From NCBI GenBank assembly GCA_940337035.1, contig CALNHX010002666.1, positions 62,001 through 126,000 on the forward strand: a stretch of 64,000 bases of DNA, in the 5' to 3' direction. Origin of the DNA: Agriotes lineatus (lineage: Eukaryota; Arthropoda; Insecta; Coleoptera; Elateridae). The translations under genes and the position numbers were made by a program. The notes beneath the pieces were generated by a model. It was not told the origin of the DNA, did no database searches, and was given only the letters and a program-made list of their open reading frames with translations. Below, in pieces: positions 20,128 to 29,970 of the stretch. The first letter of the stretch is position 1, and each line of letters opens with the position of its first letter.

Positions 20128-21099
20128 ATGGGGTCAACATTCTTTCAGAAGGCATACCCTGCCAATCCCAGTCATTGTGACATGGATCTCTACACTAAAG
20201 CTAGTCGGCAGCCAGCTAGAGTATTTCAGTATTTCCACCAATAATGTCCCATTATAAGGCAATCTACCAAGCGTGTAATTACCGTATGGGAGCAAAGTAC
20301 CATTATCGTTGTCAACATGCCGGAGAATGTTCAGCTGCAGAATGCATACCTACCAACGCCCAGTGTGGATAAATCCAGCGCCTTTCATTGGTTTACCGGA
20401 TGCTCTATGGCGCCTAAATGTTCAGGTTATTGTGGATTTGACCAAGGTCTCAGGTGCATGTGGGGACTAATAGAAGTGTATGAGGAGGAATGTTACCCAA
20501 TTTTATCTTATTCAAATACATACTGGAAGATCATATTGACGGTAGAGAGAGAAGGTATCTCTCTAAGGTTACTGTAAATGAGGGTAATCCCATAATAGAT
20601 AAACTATTAAAGGCAATGGTCTTGTATAATCCAAAATTGGATTACAATTTTAATTGAGATAGAATCTGGAATAGGTGTCAAGGTTTTTGCCAGTGCATTA
20701 GAATCTCCTCTAACCAATACAATTGGATCTTACCAAAAATCACTCGATGGTTTAACAAAAACATTTTCAATCCCACAACATATAAAATGTAACAGAGGAG
20801 GATGCATGATGGCATGTTACATGGAACCTTCTGCTATGAAGCAAAATACAGCAATTCAGTCATGGAAAGAAAGGAAAGATTATATACATTTAACAAAAGT
20901 AAGTTCTTATGAGAACTTATATATTACAACTGGGAATACCTTTACCTATAACATGGCAGATATCACATGGACGGCAATACCAATAACATCGGCAACTATT
21001 CAACATAGATTTACGATACCACTTATAGCTTCATTCCTATCCTCCAGATTTTGGGGAGGTACAGTTAATCACGTGTTTCAGGGCTCACTCAGTAACTAG
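20128..21099 (+). pseudogene. Cysteine-rich viral glycoprotein-like EVE
   Basis: It begins with the shared ATGGGG leader (20128), which has a 10-nt deletion near 20223 relative to 63333. The sequence then encodes a cysteine-rich ectodomain-like protein: CNYRMGAKYHYRCQHAGEC, a frameshift near 20370, GCSMAPKCSGYCGF...CMW, and after frame changes near 20500 and 20650 a CNRGGCMMACYM block (20790-20825). Open pieces are 20317-20577 and 20806-21099. The paired cysteines suggest a bunyavirus- or class-II-type glycoprotein, but I cannot assign a family. No membrane anchor is present. Confidence 0.4.
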
Positions 21100-22986
21100 G
21101 AGGGGACTGAAAGGCGTGAAGTGGTAACGAGGATAATGCCGGCTATTAATTCCGTGTATATAGAGGGTCCTACCAACATTATGATTGTTCTAGTGGATTA
21201 TAGCTCTGCAAACATACCAGATTTACTTCCATGGCAGGGTGTTAATATCCCTGTGTTCAGAAATGTTCCCATTCCAGAGGATGAGACAGCGAATTTCACT
21301 AACGTTTGGAACAATTGGTGGTCTAACAACAACCTAAACAACATAGCTAGGGACTGCGCGGCAGCCCATAAACACATTGCTCAAAATTTGGCCGTTGAAA
21401 ACGCGGCTATGTTAGCAGAGAGCATATCTGCCGAACTATATGCTACTTTTTATCATGGTCTCGGCATAACCACTTTACCGAATGTCCCTGAGTATGATTG
21501 GGATCACGTTTTGGGGGGTTGGTCGATATACCCTGGAGACAGATTAGCTCGTGGGAGCCGAGTTGCTCTCCAACAGTGGAGCACTGAAAACGCTGATCAG
21601 GTAAAGGGTTGGTTACAATTTTAGCGCATTGTCCACGTGGGCACGTCCCATAACATCATTGGTAAAAACAGATGAAACAGAAAGTAGATTCGAGAATTCT
21701 GGAATGATGCGTGTGTGGTTGCAGGCTGTGCCTGACCACTTTGTTGAGCTGTATCATCTAACTACAATGGAGTCCATAATGCGTGTTTGTGTTTACGTCA
21801 ATTTAATTTTGACACACGAAACAAAATTGTTCTACGATTCAGCTTTTGGATTGGGCAACCATGTCCACATGCTGGCAATGGCAACTGCCGGACATTTTGC
21901 TCTCATATTTTCACTTACTAACCTGAGTTTAGCTGCATGGTCAGGATTTGACGCACGTAAAGACGACGTATTAACATCTCACACTATGCAGATTGCTATT
22001 CGCAGGGCAACAAATGCAATAACTGACTACATCAATTTACAAGAAGTTATTGATACCTGGCTTGATTGGGACGAAAATGTCATTTATGAATATTTTGGAC
22101 TTGATCCCTTCAATAATTCGATGTGGATGATGACTCACCCACTACCACATCATTTCGTTCTACAATGGTCAAATAAATTAAAATTGTCTGCCGGAAAGGT
22201 CACCGAGGACACTACATATTTCTATCACAATGGGAGTAACCATCAGGGGTTAGCGTTGTCCGGACTTTTTTACATTATAGGTCACTGATGTACTGCACTA
22301 CGGATGCTGAGAGATATTTTCCATTGCTGGCATACAAGGAAGAGGCGTTTGCCCTACGACATTTCATAGGATGGGTCTATCAGTGGTCCGCTATCTCAAA
22401 CACATGTGCCGGTAGCTCTAATGTTGAGGCACCAACGATGCTGGAGTCGGAGGAGTTGGTTATCCCCATGGTTGATAACGGGTTATCCTATGCTCCTGAA
22501 GCGCTTGCATTCGTTCTGCGTTCCCGATACGTGTTTAAGAGTGATTTTGAACAACGACTTGATGTATCAGCCATAATCCACCCCGACCCCATATCGTGGG
22601 AATCCATCCTGCAAGGAGCTAAAAATTACGTTCTTTACCCTGCACTATCTGCGCTGACGGGGTTTATGACAGGCGGCCCGGCCGGGGCAGCAATAGCGGG
22701 AGGGGCACATCTCGTCAAAAATATAATAGAACAGAACACCGCAAACCCAGATACACAGAAAGGGGCGTTGAAAGTGGTGGAAACAGCGGCAGAAGCTCTG
22801 AAGAAAACTTACCAACCAGAGACGTTGCCCCAACATACATCCAGGACCCACGATCAGGAACGTACAGCTGCGGAATTGGAGGCTCGGAGAGAGGCGAAAG
22901 CGCAGGAAGCAGGTCTTCCTCGGCCGGAACACTCTGTGGTGGAGGAGACACCCCGCGTCCTACTGGGGGACGTGGCGGACAGTTAA
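21100..22986 (+). pseudogene. Totivirus-like capsid EVE, three frame pieces
   Basis: Three consecutive open pieces (21121-21624, 21629-22288, 22288-22986) read as one protein broken by single-base shifts near 21600 and 22280. Landmarks are WNNWWSNNNLNNIARDC, a long alpha-helical AAAHKHIAQNLAVENAAML stretch, TTLPNVPEYDWDHVLG and a Gly/Ala-rich MTGGPAGAAIAGGA segment near the end. The first third is homologous to 54560-54940, a diverged copy. The length (over 600 residues), absence of enzymatic motifs and lack of membrane segments fit a capsid. The totivirus-like assignment is inference. Confidence 0.5.
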
Positions 22987-23240
22987 ATCACGGCCATTAT
23001 GATTTACAAGTACCTGGTGTGAAGAGAGGTCGGGGCCTAAAACTTCAAACCGGGGTATCCATGGTGGGAGTTCCTGAGCTTGGGCAATCTACCTATTGTG
23101 GGGTCGTTGATGAAGGTATGATACGGTGTGTGCAACACCCGAAGACACTGCGACGACGCCCTAGGGGGCTGGACAAGCTTGAGAGATTCCACCATGATGT
23201 TCCAAAAGACTGGGCCCTCCCCAACACTGTCTCTTGCTCT
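22987..23240 (+). pseudogene. Downstream continuation of capsid-like EVE in another frame
   Basis: The frame overlapping the capsid end (GGRGGQLNHGHYD...) stays open through 23019 to 23309, with a basic KTLRRRPRGLDK stretch near 23140. It probably continues the same viral coding region after one more frame change, and then breaks off near 23240 into AT-rich sequence. The tail (TATATATTATCTTTTGTATA) and the beginning of the next array recur at 35612. Confidence 0.35.
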
Positions 23241-23302
23241 TGGGGATTGTATCTTATGTTGAAGTATATAAGGGAGATTCTTATATATATTATCTTTTGT
23301 AT

Positions 23303-23470
23303 ATCTTAAGTCGCTTACTTAAGTCGTTTACCTAAGCAATTTACTTAAGTCGTTTACTTAAGTAATGTACTTAAGTAATTTACTTAATTCGCTTACTTAA
23401 GTCATTTACTTAAGTCGTTTAGTTAAGTCGTTTACTTAAGTCGTTTACTTAAGTCGTTTACTTAAGTCGT
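23303..23470. repeat. 13-bp satellite array 7
   Basis: About 13 units with unusual variants (TTTACCTAAGCAA, ACTTAATTCG). Its opening 90 bp and the preceding AT-rich flank also occur at array 13. Confidence 0.97.
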
Positions 23471-25558
23471 AACCGATGCTCACGATATGTGCACGGACGC
23501 ATCAAAGATATTGGAAGATACCTTCATGGGTTAGGTGATGAAGGCCTGCACATCATGTCTCGGCGAAGGAAGAGAAGTGCAGATAATGAAACTGATGGTC
23601 TTACTGAAGACATAGAGGAAGGATACCAAATGACCCAATCTCTCAATGCCACTATCTCGCAAGATGACTCAGAAAAAATTGCCCTTAAAGCTCCATCTAT
23701 GTTACCAACTTTCTCAGGAGGTATATTTGGTATATCACTTACATCCGACCTTAACACTGTAGCAGAGAAGCTGAACGACTTGAATGATGTACAGAAGAAA
23801 CAAACCGTTTTGATATCAAACACTCGACAGAGCCTCATATCCATTGTACGTGCTCAGGACATGAACAATAGGGCCATACAGGACAAAATAGGCTACATCC
23901 AGAATCAGACAGCCAAGCTGGCTAAAGACATCTCATCATCACACCGGAAGTTGCAAGCTAGCGTGGCAGAAGCCTCAGCTTGGAGTCTAATTGATACTAG
24001 TCTACAGCTTATTTCATCTTATTTGCTCTCAATGGTAGCTGAGATGAATTCATTAGATGCAGTGCTGCAGGAAGTAGAGACAAGATACGACCAGATCTTG
24101 TCCTCTCTCCACCATCGAAGACTACCTGAAAGTTCACAGTATGCCTCTTTAGTAAGTGTTGAGTTAGAACGAATTACCAGCTGGTTAGCTCCGGGATACA
24201 CAGTGCCTAACAAGCAGGACATATCCCCCTTCTTTCAGCCATCCTCTGCAGAGTTGAGTATTGATGGTAGATACATAGTGTACAAATACATTGTTCCCAT
24301 TGTGTCTGAGGCGATGCAACACAAAACTTACAAGTTAATTACGGCGCCAGTATACACCAGTATCGGCTGGATGGAGATAAATAGTGTTTACAAATATTTT
24401 GTCATCGATGCAGAGTCATCTACCTGGTCAAGTTTAAGCGGCATGGACTATCTAGAATGCAGGGCAAATGCATTTAGCACATGTGTGACCAATTATGCTA
24501 GGTGGTCAATGAGTGATGATATGTGTTTTATCTCGCCTTTACTCAAAGGAACCAACTCCCTGTCAAAATGTGCCATGGAATTGCTGCCAGAATATCTCGA
24601 CTACTATCACTGCGTCTTGACGTGGTTACGAGTAGTGAACATCCGAGATAAGAATCAAGCGGAGCTCACGCAAGAAGAGCTGCGCTTCCTTTCAGCTACA
24701 AATGCTAGGGAGCACGCTGTGGTAGAACCCATGTCATCATTCCTTCGCGGGATTGGTAACATTACCACCGGAACGGGGCAACATCTGTATGCCTCATTTC
24801 CACCACTGCCTAACACAGTAGTTGCAAATCAACCGGGGTTTTTCGGGCCCATCACGGCCGCTAACCATTCTCTATATGAGGAAATCCCGTGCCCCGGGAT
24901 CTTTGCCGAGGCCGTGCGCAATGCAGTTTCTGACCGCGCACCCGGACGCTATCCGTCGTCTTTAGATGATGCAGCGAATCATCGTAGAGTAAACGATAAT
25001 TTGCTGGGCTTCCGCCGTCTGGTAAACAGACGTAACGAGGCTAAAGATTTAGCCTTCACTTACGGTATAAACGATGAGGAATTTCCTTCCTCTTTCGGAA
25101 AGGACAAAGAAATGGACTTTTCAATAAACGCATGTAAGCACACTTTTCACCTACGAAGTTACGAGCAAGTGTCACATCTATGTTCTTTTATTGACAACTG
25201 CATTGATTCGGATCCACAAAGCTGGGAATGTTTTGTATCGGGAACCAAATCGTCTTGCCACATTTGTCTCAGCAGTTCTACTTGGAAAGAAGCCCATGAG
25301 AATCATAAAGTGATCAGCATATGGAAAAATGAGGAAGAAATCAAAACCAAGCTTGGGATGGAAATGAAATTCATTGAGGGAAGAGATATTATGACATTTG
25401 TGTTCTCAATAGTAGGATTTTTGATTTCTATATACTCATTCATGCTTTTCCGGAAAAATAGGCTGCAAAATCCCCTGTTTCTAATTATACTCTTGTTTGG
25501 GAATTCATGTATCATGATAATAGAAAGCGTACTAGCTTTGGTTTTCAATTCAACATGA
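23471..25558 (+). CDS. Furin-site fusion glycoprotein-like EVE with capsid-like insert
   Basis: The frame is open from the array edge to TGA 25556-25558 (about 690 codons); the first ATG is 23554, and no signal peptide remains, so the 5' end is lost. A multibasic RRRKRS site near residue 25 looks like a furin cleavage site; it is followed by GGIFGISL and long heptad-like helices (to about 24010), the layout of class-I/F-type fusion proteins. From roughly 24640 to 25085 the GC content and residue use change to those of the capsid-like genes. Then a cysteine-rich membrane-proximal region, one transmembrane helix (FVFSIVGFLISIYSFMLF) and a basic tail complete the glycoprotein. It is thus an in-frame chimera. 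Confidence 0.55.
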   Translation, partial: NRCSRYVHGRIKDIGRYLHGLGDEGLHIMSRRRKRSADNETDGLTEDIEEGYQMTQSLNATISQDDSEKIALKAPSMLPTFSGGIFGISLTSDLNTVAEKLNDLNDVQKKQTVLISNTRQSLISIVRAQDMNNRAIQDKIGYIQNQTAKLAKDISSSHRKLQASVAEASAWSLIDTSLQLISSYLLSMVAEMNSLDAVLQEVETRYDQILSSLHHRRLPESSQYASLVSVELERITSWLAPGYTVPNKQDISPFFQPSSAELSIDGRYIVYKYIVPIVSEAMQHKTYKLITAPVYTSIGWMEINSVYKYFVIDAESSTWSSLSGMDYLECRANAFSTCVTNYARWSMSDDMCFISPLLKGTNSLSKCAMELLPEYLDYYHCVLTWLRVVNIRDKNQAELTQEELRFLSATNAREHAVVEPMSSFLRGIGNITTGTGQHLYASFPPLPNTVVANQPGFFGPITAANHSLYEEIPCPGIFAEAVRNAVSDRAPGRYPSSLDDAANHRRVNDNLLGFRRLVNRRNEAKDLAFTYGINDEEFPSSFGKDKEMDFSINACKHTFHLRSYEQVSHLCSFIDNCIDSDPQSWECFVSGTKSSCHICLSSSTWKEAHENHKVISIWKNEEEIKTKLGMEMKFIEGRDIMTFVFSIVGFLISIYSFMLFRKNRLQNPLFLIILLFGNSCIMIIESVLALVFNST

Positions 25559-25564
25559 CTCCGG

Positions 25565-25669
25565 TCGTTTACTTAAGTAATTTGCTTAAGTCGTTTACTT
25601 AAGTCGTTTACTTAAGTCGTTTACTTAAGTCATTTACTTAAGTTGCTTACTTAAGTCGTTTACCTAAGC
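25565..25669. repeat. 13-bp satellite array 8
   Basis: About 8 units between the glycoprotein and N fragments; it has one unit more than array 11. Confidence 0.95.
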
Positions 25670-26103
25670 TACTGGGGAAAGAGCAGCCCAGGGAGGTTTT
25701 ATCTCGGAGTGGATAGCCAACCGAGTTGCCCCCTTCTATATCAAGTGCAGCATGCTTGCTATAAATCAAATCCCTCAAGTCCAATTTGATCTACTTTCTG
25801 TCGCTAAATTTCTCGATGACACTCTTAAAGTGAGGAAAGTCTTGTATGAACCTCTTTTGACAGATACCCCATTAACAGCAACTGATCAATACTGGCTAGC
25901 TTTTAGGGGTTACAGCCAGCTTATTCTGGAATACACAGGCATTACCGCTTTAAGAGTTTGCTCCAGTTTCGCGAGTGAGTGCGCAACAGCCGCTCACACT
26001 CTGGACAAAGTAGTTAAGGAATCTGAATACGTGCAGAGGGAAATGGACAGAATTTCTCAGGATGCAGATCTTAAAGCAAAAGGCATTAGCTCAGCCTATT
26101 TAA
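25670..26103 (+). pseudogene. Mononegavirus-like nucleoprotein fragment (second N type)
   Basis: The frame is open directly from the satellite edge (25670, no start codon) through the ATG at 25752, and it runs into the next array, where it stops at 26118-26120. Residues FDLLSVAKFLDDTLKVRKVLYE, the tyrosine/leucine-rich QLILEYTGITAL and SSFASECATAAHTLDKVV align with the C-terminal half of the N-like genes at 17290-17540 and 3960-4110. Divergence is high, so this comes from a different virus of the same group. An identical copy lies at 34352-34781. Confidence 0.5.
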
Positions 26104-26209
26104 GCCGTTTACTTAAGTAATTTACTTAAGTCGCTTACTTAAGTCATTAACTTAAGTCATTTACTTAAGTCGTTTACTTAAGTCGTTTACCTAAGCAATT
26201 TACTTAAGC
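26104..26209. repeat. 13-bp satellite array 9
   Basis: About 8 units between the N fragment and the L fragment, including TTAACTTAAG and CCTAAGCAA variants. Confidence 0.95.
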
Positions 26210-26702
26210 CTTAAGGGAGCTCCTTTACTTAAAAGGCTGGGCAAAATATACTAGGTCAGGGCCTCTAGAAAAATTAATAGAGACTCTTATAAGAGAGAAG
26301 AGGTCAATGATTCCAGATGAAATCGACATAGATCAACTTCTACAAGAAGAAGATAATATATACGGTGGGTGCCTTTATCATAGGTTTTCTGCATCGACTC
26401 AATCTAAGGGCGCATTGCAAAATTGTTTATCCACGGTGTCAACGTATATTAAGATATCCACGACAAGCATGAATGACTTAGTTAGAGGGGGAAAAGACTT
26501 CAATATTTTTTACCAGGTTTTATTCCTCTATGTCGCAGTCTATTTTGCAAACGAGAGGTTTACACTTGGTAAAAGCTCTTTACCTCAACAGTTTGCTATG
26601 ATGTTGGACTGCACTTCGTGTACGCAAGAGCTTATTAACCCTCAGTTTAGAATGGTGGCACCAGTACTTAACGAGGCAGCCCAGTTTTTGTACGGTCTAG
26701 AG
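26210..26702 (+). pseudogene. Mononegavirus-like polymerase L fragment, capping region, 5' part
   Basis: The frame is open from the array edge (KGWAKYTRSG...) through 26307 to the hAT insertion. It contains GGCLYHRFSAS, whose His-Arg pair matches the HR motif of the polyribonucleotidyltransferase (mRNA-capping) domain of Mononegavirales L proteins, then STVSTYIKISTTSM and a KDFNIFYQVLFLY stretch that also fit that domain. The catalytic RdRp GDN region is not present. The gene is split at 26695-26702 by the transposon, which duplicated 8 bp; the same frame continues at 29263. Confidence 0.55.
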
Positions 26703-29262
26703 CAGTGGTCGCCAACCTGTCGATCGCGAGCTACCGGTAGCTCGCGGGGGCAATTCTGGTAGCTCTCACAACGAAAATACAAAATCAGAGAAGCTTCCTA
26801 AAATTCCACAAAAAAATCTAATTGTCATAATATTAAACATAAACAGCGGCAACGTTGCGGCGAGCGATCTGCCGCTGACGCCATCAAGCTAGAATCGGCT
26901 AGAATCGGCTAGAACCGACCAGCCGGACCAGTGCGTTAGTGTTCGAGAACGATCTGGATTGCTTTGAACGGGATAAATACGCACGGCGCGGCGACATTGC
27001 GCTTAGTTTAAAACTGAACGCGTAACCAACGTCCAGCGGTTGGGTTAGTAGTGAACAACAAAAAATAATATTATGGCAAGAAGTTGTAAGAAGGTAAAGA
27101 CATACCACTTTCATTCGGAATGGGAAGAACAATACTTTTTTACAGAAGTTAAAGATAAAAATGTGTGTTTGTTATGTAATACTTCGGTCTCCGTTGCTAA
27201 AAAAGGAAATATTGAGAGACATCATAAAACTGTACATTCTAATTTTGAAAAATCATTCCCACTACATTCTGCCGCCAGAAAGGAGAAACTGAAACAGTTA
27301 AAAAAGCAGTTAATTGGACAACAATCAATATTTTTAAGAACAATCGACAAAAATAAGGCTGCAACTGAAGCATCGTACCGTGTGTCCCAGATAATTGCAC
27401 AAAAAAAGAAACCTTATGAAGACGGGGAAATGATAAAACAGGCGTTTTTAGAAGCTGCTGACTCGTTATTTGCCAACTTTAGAAACAAAGACGAGAATGT
27501 TTTCAGCTATAAAATCTATGCAACTTTCTGCTAATACAGTGATGAGACGTGTAGAAGTAATGAGCAATGATATTTTTTTACAGTTAAGAACTGACTTAGA
27601 TAACTGTGTTTATTTTTCACTTCAACTGGATGAATCAACAGATGTCGTTGACACTGTCCAGATGGCCGTGTTCGTCAGGATGGTTTTTAGTGATTTTACG
27701 ATTAAAGAAGATCTTTTGAAGTTTATTCCACTGAAAGGACACACTACTGGATAGGAGTTGTTTTCTCATTTAAAAAATATTATTTCTTCCGAGAAAATTC
27801 CAATATCGAAAATGGTAGGCTTGACAACCGATGGCGCTCCAGCTATGGTGGGTTTTGATAAGGGTCTGGTGGCGTTATGTCGTAAAGATGAAACTTTTCC
27901 GCAATTTCTCTCTTACCACTGCATTATCCATCAGGAAGCATTATGTGGAAATTTCCTGAAACTAAACAACGTTATGAAACTGGTGGTAAAAATTGTGAAC
28001 AAGATTAGAGCTCAAGCGTTACAAAGAAGATTATTCAAAACCTTGGCCGATGAAGTTGACTGTCAATACGGGGACCTACTCCTTCACTCTGAAGTCCGAT
28101 GGTTAAGTAGAGGACGGGTGCTGAAACGTTTTAATGATGTCCTATCTGGCATAGTTCAATTTTTCAAAAAACGCGATGAACCGACTCCGGAACTAGAAAA
28201 TTCAATCTGGCTTAGAGATTTTGGTTTTATCGTGGACATTACCGAGAAATTAAACGAACTTAATTTGCAGCTTCAGGGGAGAGACAAAGAACTAGCAGAA
28301 ATGATTTCTGATATAAAAGCATTTATCAAAAAGCTGGAGTTTTGGGAACAAAACCTAATTAACAGCGATGCCAAGCATTTTCCTATTCTTTCAGAAAAAA
28401 TATCTCAAAATCCATTAGAACCCTATGACAGCAAATATCATGTAGAAATAGTTTCTACCCTGAAGAATAACTTCAAAAATCGTTTTAAGGATTTCAACGA
28501 AATGGTTTTAGTAGCGCAGTTTGTTGTTTCACCCTTTATGGAAATTGATATCCAACAGTTTGCAACTTGTGTTATGCAGAACTTTGGCGAAGACATCGCT
28601 GCAACAGAAATGGAAGTAATTGATTTTCAAAATGATTTAGCCTTAAAATCGTTAGTCTCAAGTACCAAATGTATCTGGCCTATTGTAAGTAAAGACAAAT
28701 ATTCAGTTCTATGCCGTGTTGCCTTGAAAGTGAAAGCATTATTCAGTTCAACCTATTTGTGTGAATCTTCTTTTTCCAATATGAAGTTTATTAAGAACAA
28801 ATATCGCAATCGACTTACAGATGAACATTTGGATAATTGTATTCGAATGGCTGTATCAAATTATACTGCAAACATTAAAAAAATTATCGATGAGTCTGAG
28901 TGTCAGCCTTCTCATTGAACGTGCTTTTTTATTTTTCAATGTTTATGTTCATGATAGTGCGTTACTTTTTTGTTGTTATTATTAACTATTTTTAAATCTT
29001 ACGTGACATGCCGTTGTGGCTGGATAAAAGTTTGTGTTTATTTTTCAAACAACTTCGTTTGGTAGGTAGGAATGTAGTTATTATTAGTACCTATGTATTA
29101 TGTATTACCAGTTAAATAAATAGTAAAATAAATACATATAATGATAAATTAACTGTGGATTATTTCATTTACGTTGCGTTACGTGGCTTCCGTGTGGGTA
29201 GCTCGCTGTTTATTCCAAAATTAACAAGTAGCTCAACACATTGAAGAGGTTGGCGACCACTG
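26703..29262 (+). mobile_element. hAT superfamily DNA transposon, 2,560 bp, with TIRs and 8-bp TSD
   Basis: The ends are perfect 15-bp inverted repeats (CAGTGGTCGCCAACC / GGTTGGCGACCACTG), flanked by an 8-bp duplication GTCTAGAG at 26695-26702 and 29263-29270, diagnostic of hAT. Inside the left end is a 16-bp palindrome GAGCTACCGGTAGCTC (26728-26743), and the motif GTAGCTC recurs near both ends, a candidate transposase-binding motif. The element inserted into the viral L fragment, so it is younger than that EVE. Confidence 0.96.
27073..28918 (+). pseudogene. hAT transposase, inactivated by a frameshift and a stop
   Basis: The ATG at 27073 starts a protein with an N-terminal BED-like zinc finger (CLLCNTS...HHKTVH). 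A one-base shift near 27500 moves it to the frame 27530-27754, where LQLDESTD provides a likely catalytic Asp. TAG at 27752-27754 interrupts it, and the frame resumes to TGA 28916-28918 with TTDGAPAMVG (second Asp), a helical insertion domain and the C-terminal hAT dimerisation block (STYLCESSFSNMKF...NRLTDEHL). The total is about 615 residues, normal for the ZBED/GTF2IRD2-like hAT branch. Only two lesions suggest fairly recent loss of activity. Confidence 0.92.
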
Positions 29263-29970
29263 GTCTAGAGCATGTGAGCAAGCCTCAATTACTTGACATC
29301 TCAGAGATTAATTACTCATTGCCCCCAACCATCACCCCCTCTCCACAGTTAATTCAGGAGGTAACACTGGTTATACCCTGGGGAATTGGACAATCTTTGA
29401 GTAATCGAATTAAAGCGGACCTCTCATCACCGTACGCAGAAAAGAAGCTGGGAAAACTAAGCCTACATGAGGAGTCATATACAGATGTAAATATCTCGGA
29501 ATTTAGGTGTTCTAGTCTCAGGTTTATCTTGGTAAACTGTGTAGCTCATTCGCCAGAGATTCAGAATGATTTATTATCGATATTAACAACAGAGGCTTAT
29601 AAGCTGAATTCCCACTTATATCATCCAATATCAGTTTTATTGTTGACATCAGGAAGACTAGACGAGTTTTGCCTCTTGACCGGAGTCCGTCCCTTAGAAT
29701 TCCAATCAACATTACGACGCAAACCTTATGACCCGAAAATATACTCAACTACTGAAGGGTTGAAGTATATAGAAGAGGTAATGTACCAGACGTATGTTAC
29801 CAAAGCAGCGGGCTTCGCTAAGCGAATGTCTTCTAGCTGTCTGGCATATTATTGCTCAGTTTTAACTAATGCGAGACTAGTCCAGCTGCACATCGAAAAT
29901 TGCTATGATTCCAACTATGATGCTGATCGTTTTGTTAACGCAGTGAAAGCAGCCAAGTATTTTTATCCGA
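29263..29970 (+). pseudogene. Mononegavirus-like polymerase L fragment, 3' part
   Basis: This continues the L reading frame in phase after the hAT and its target duplication (the frame is open from 29241, with the first eight codons belonging to the transposon end). The sequence is AT-rich, without catalytic motifs, and would be the region after the capping domain. At about 29970 it passes, without a stop, into GC-richer capsid-like sequence. I place the boundary only to within about 50 bp. Confidence 0.45.

Larger units (their letters stand above)
23471..26103 (+). repeat. Segmental duplication, glycoprotein-N unit, copy 1 (partner 32167-34781)
   Basis: The offset to the partner is 8,696 bp across the glycoprotein and 8,683 bp after the intervening array; the 13-bp difference equals exactly one satellite unit. 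The sequence is otherwise nearly identical. Confidence 0.93.
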
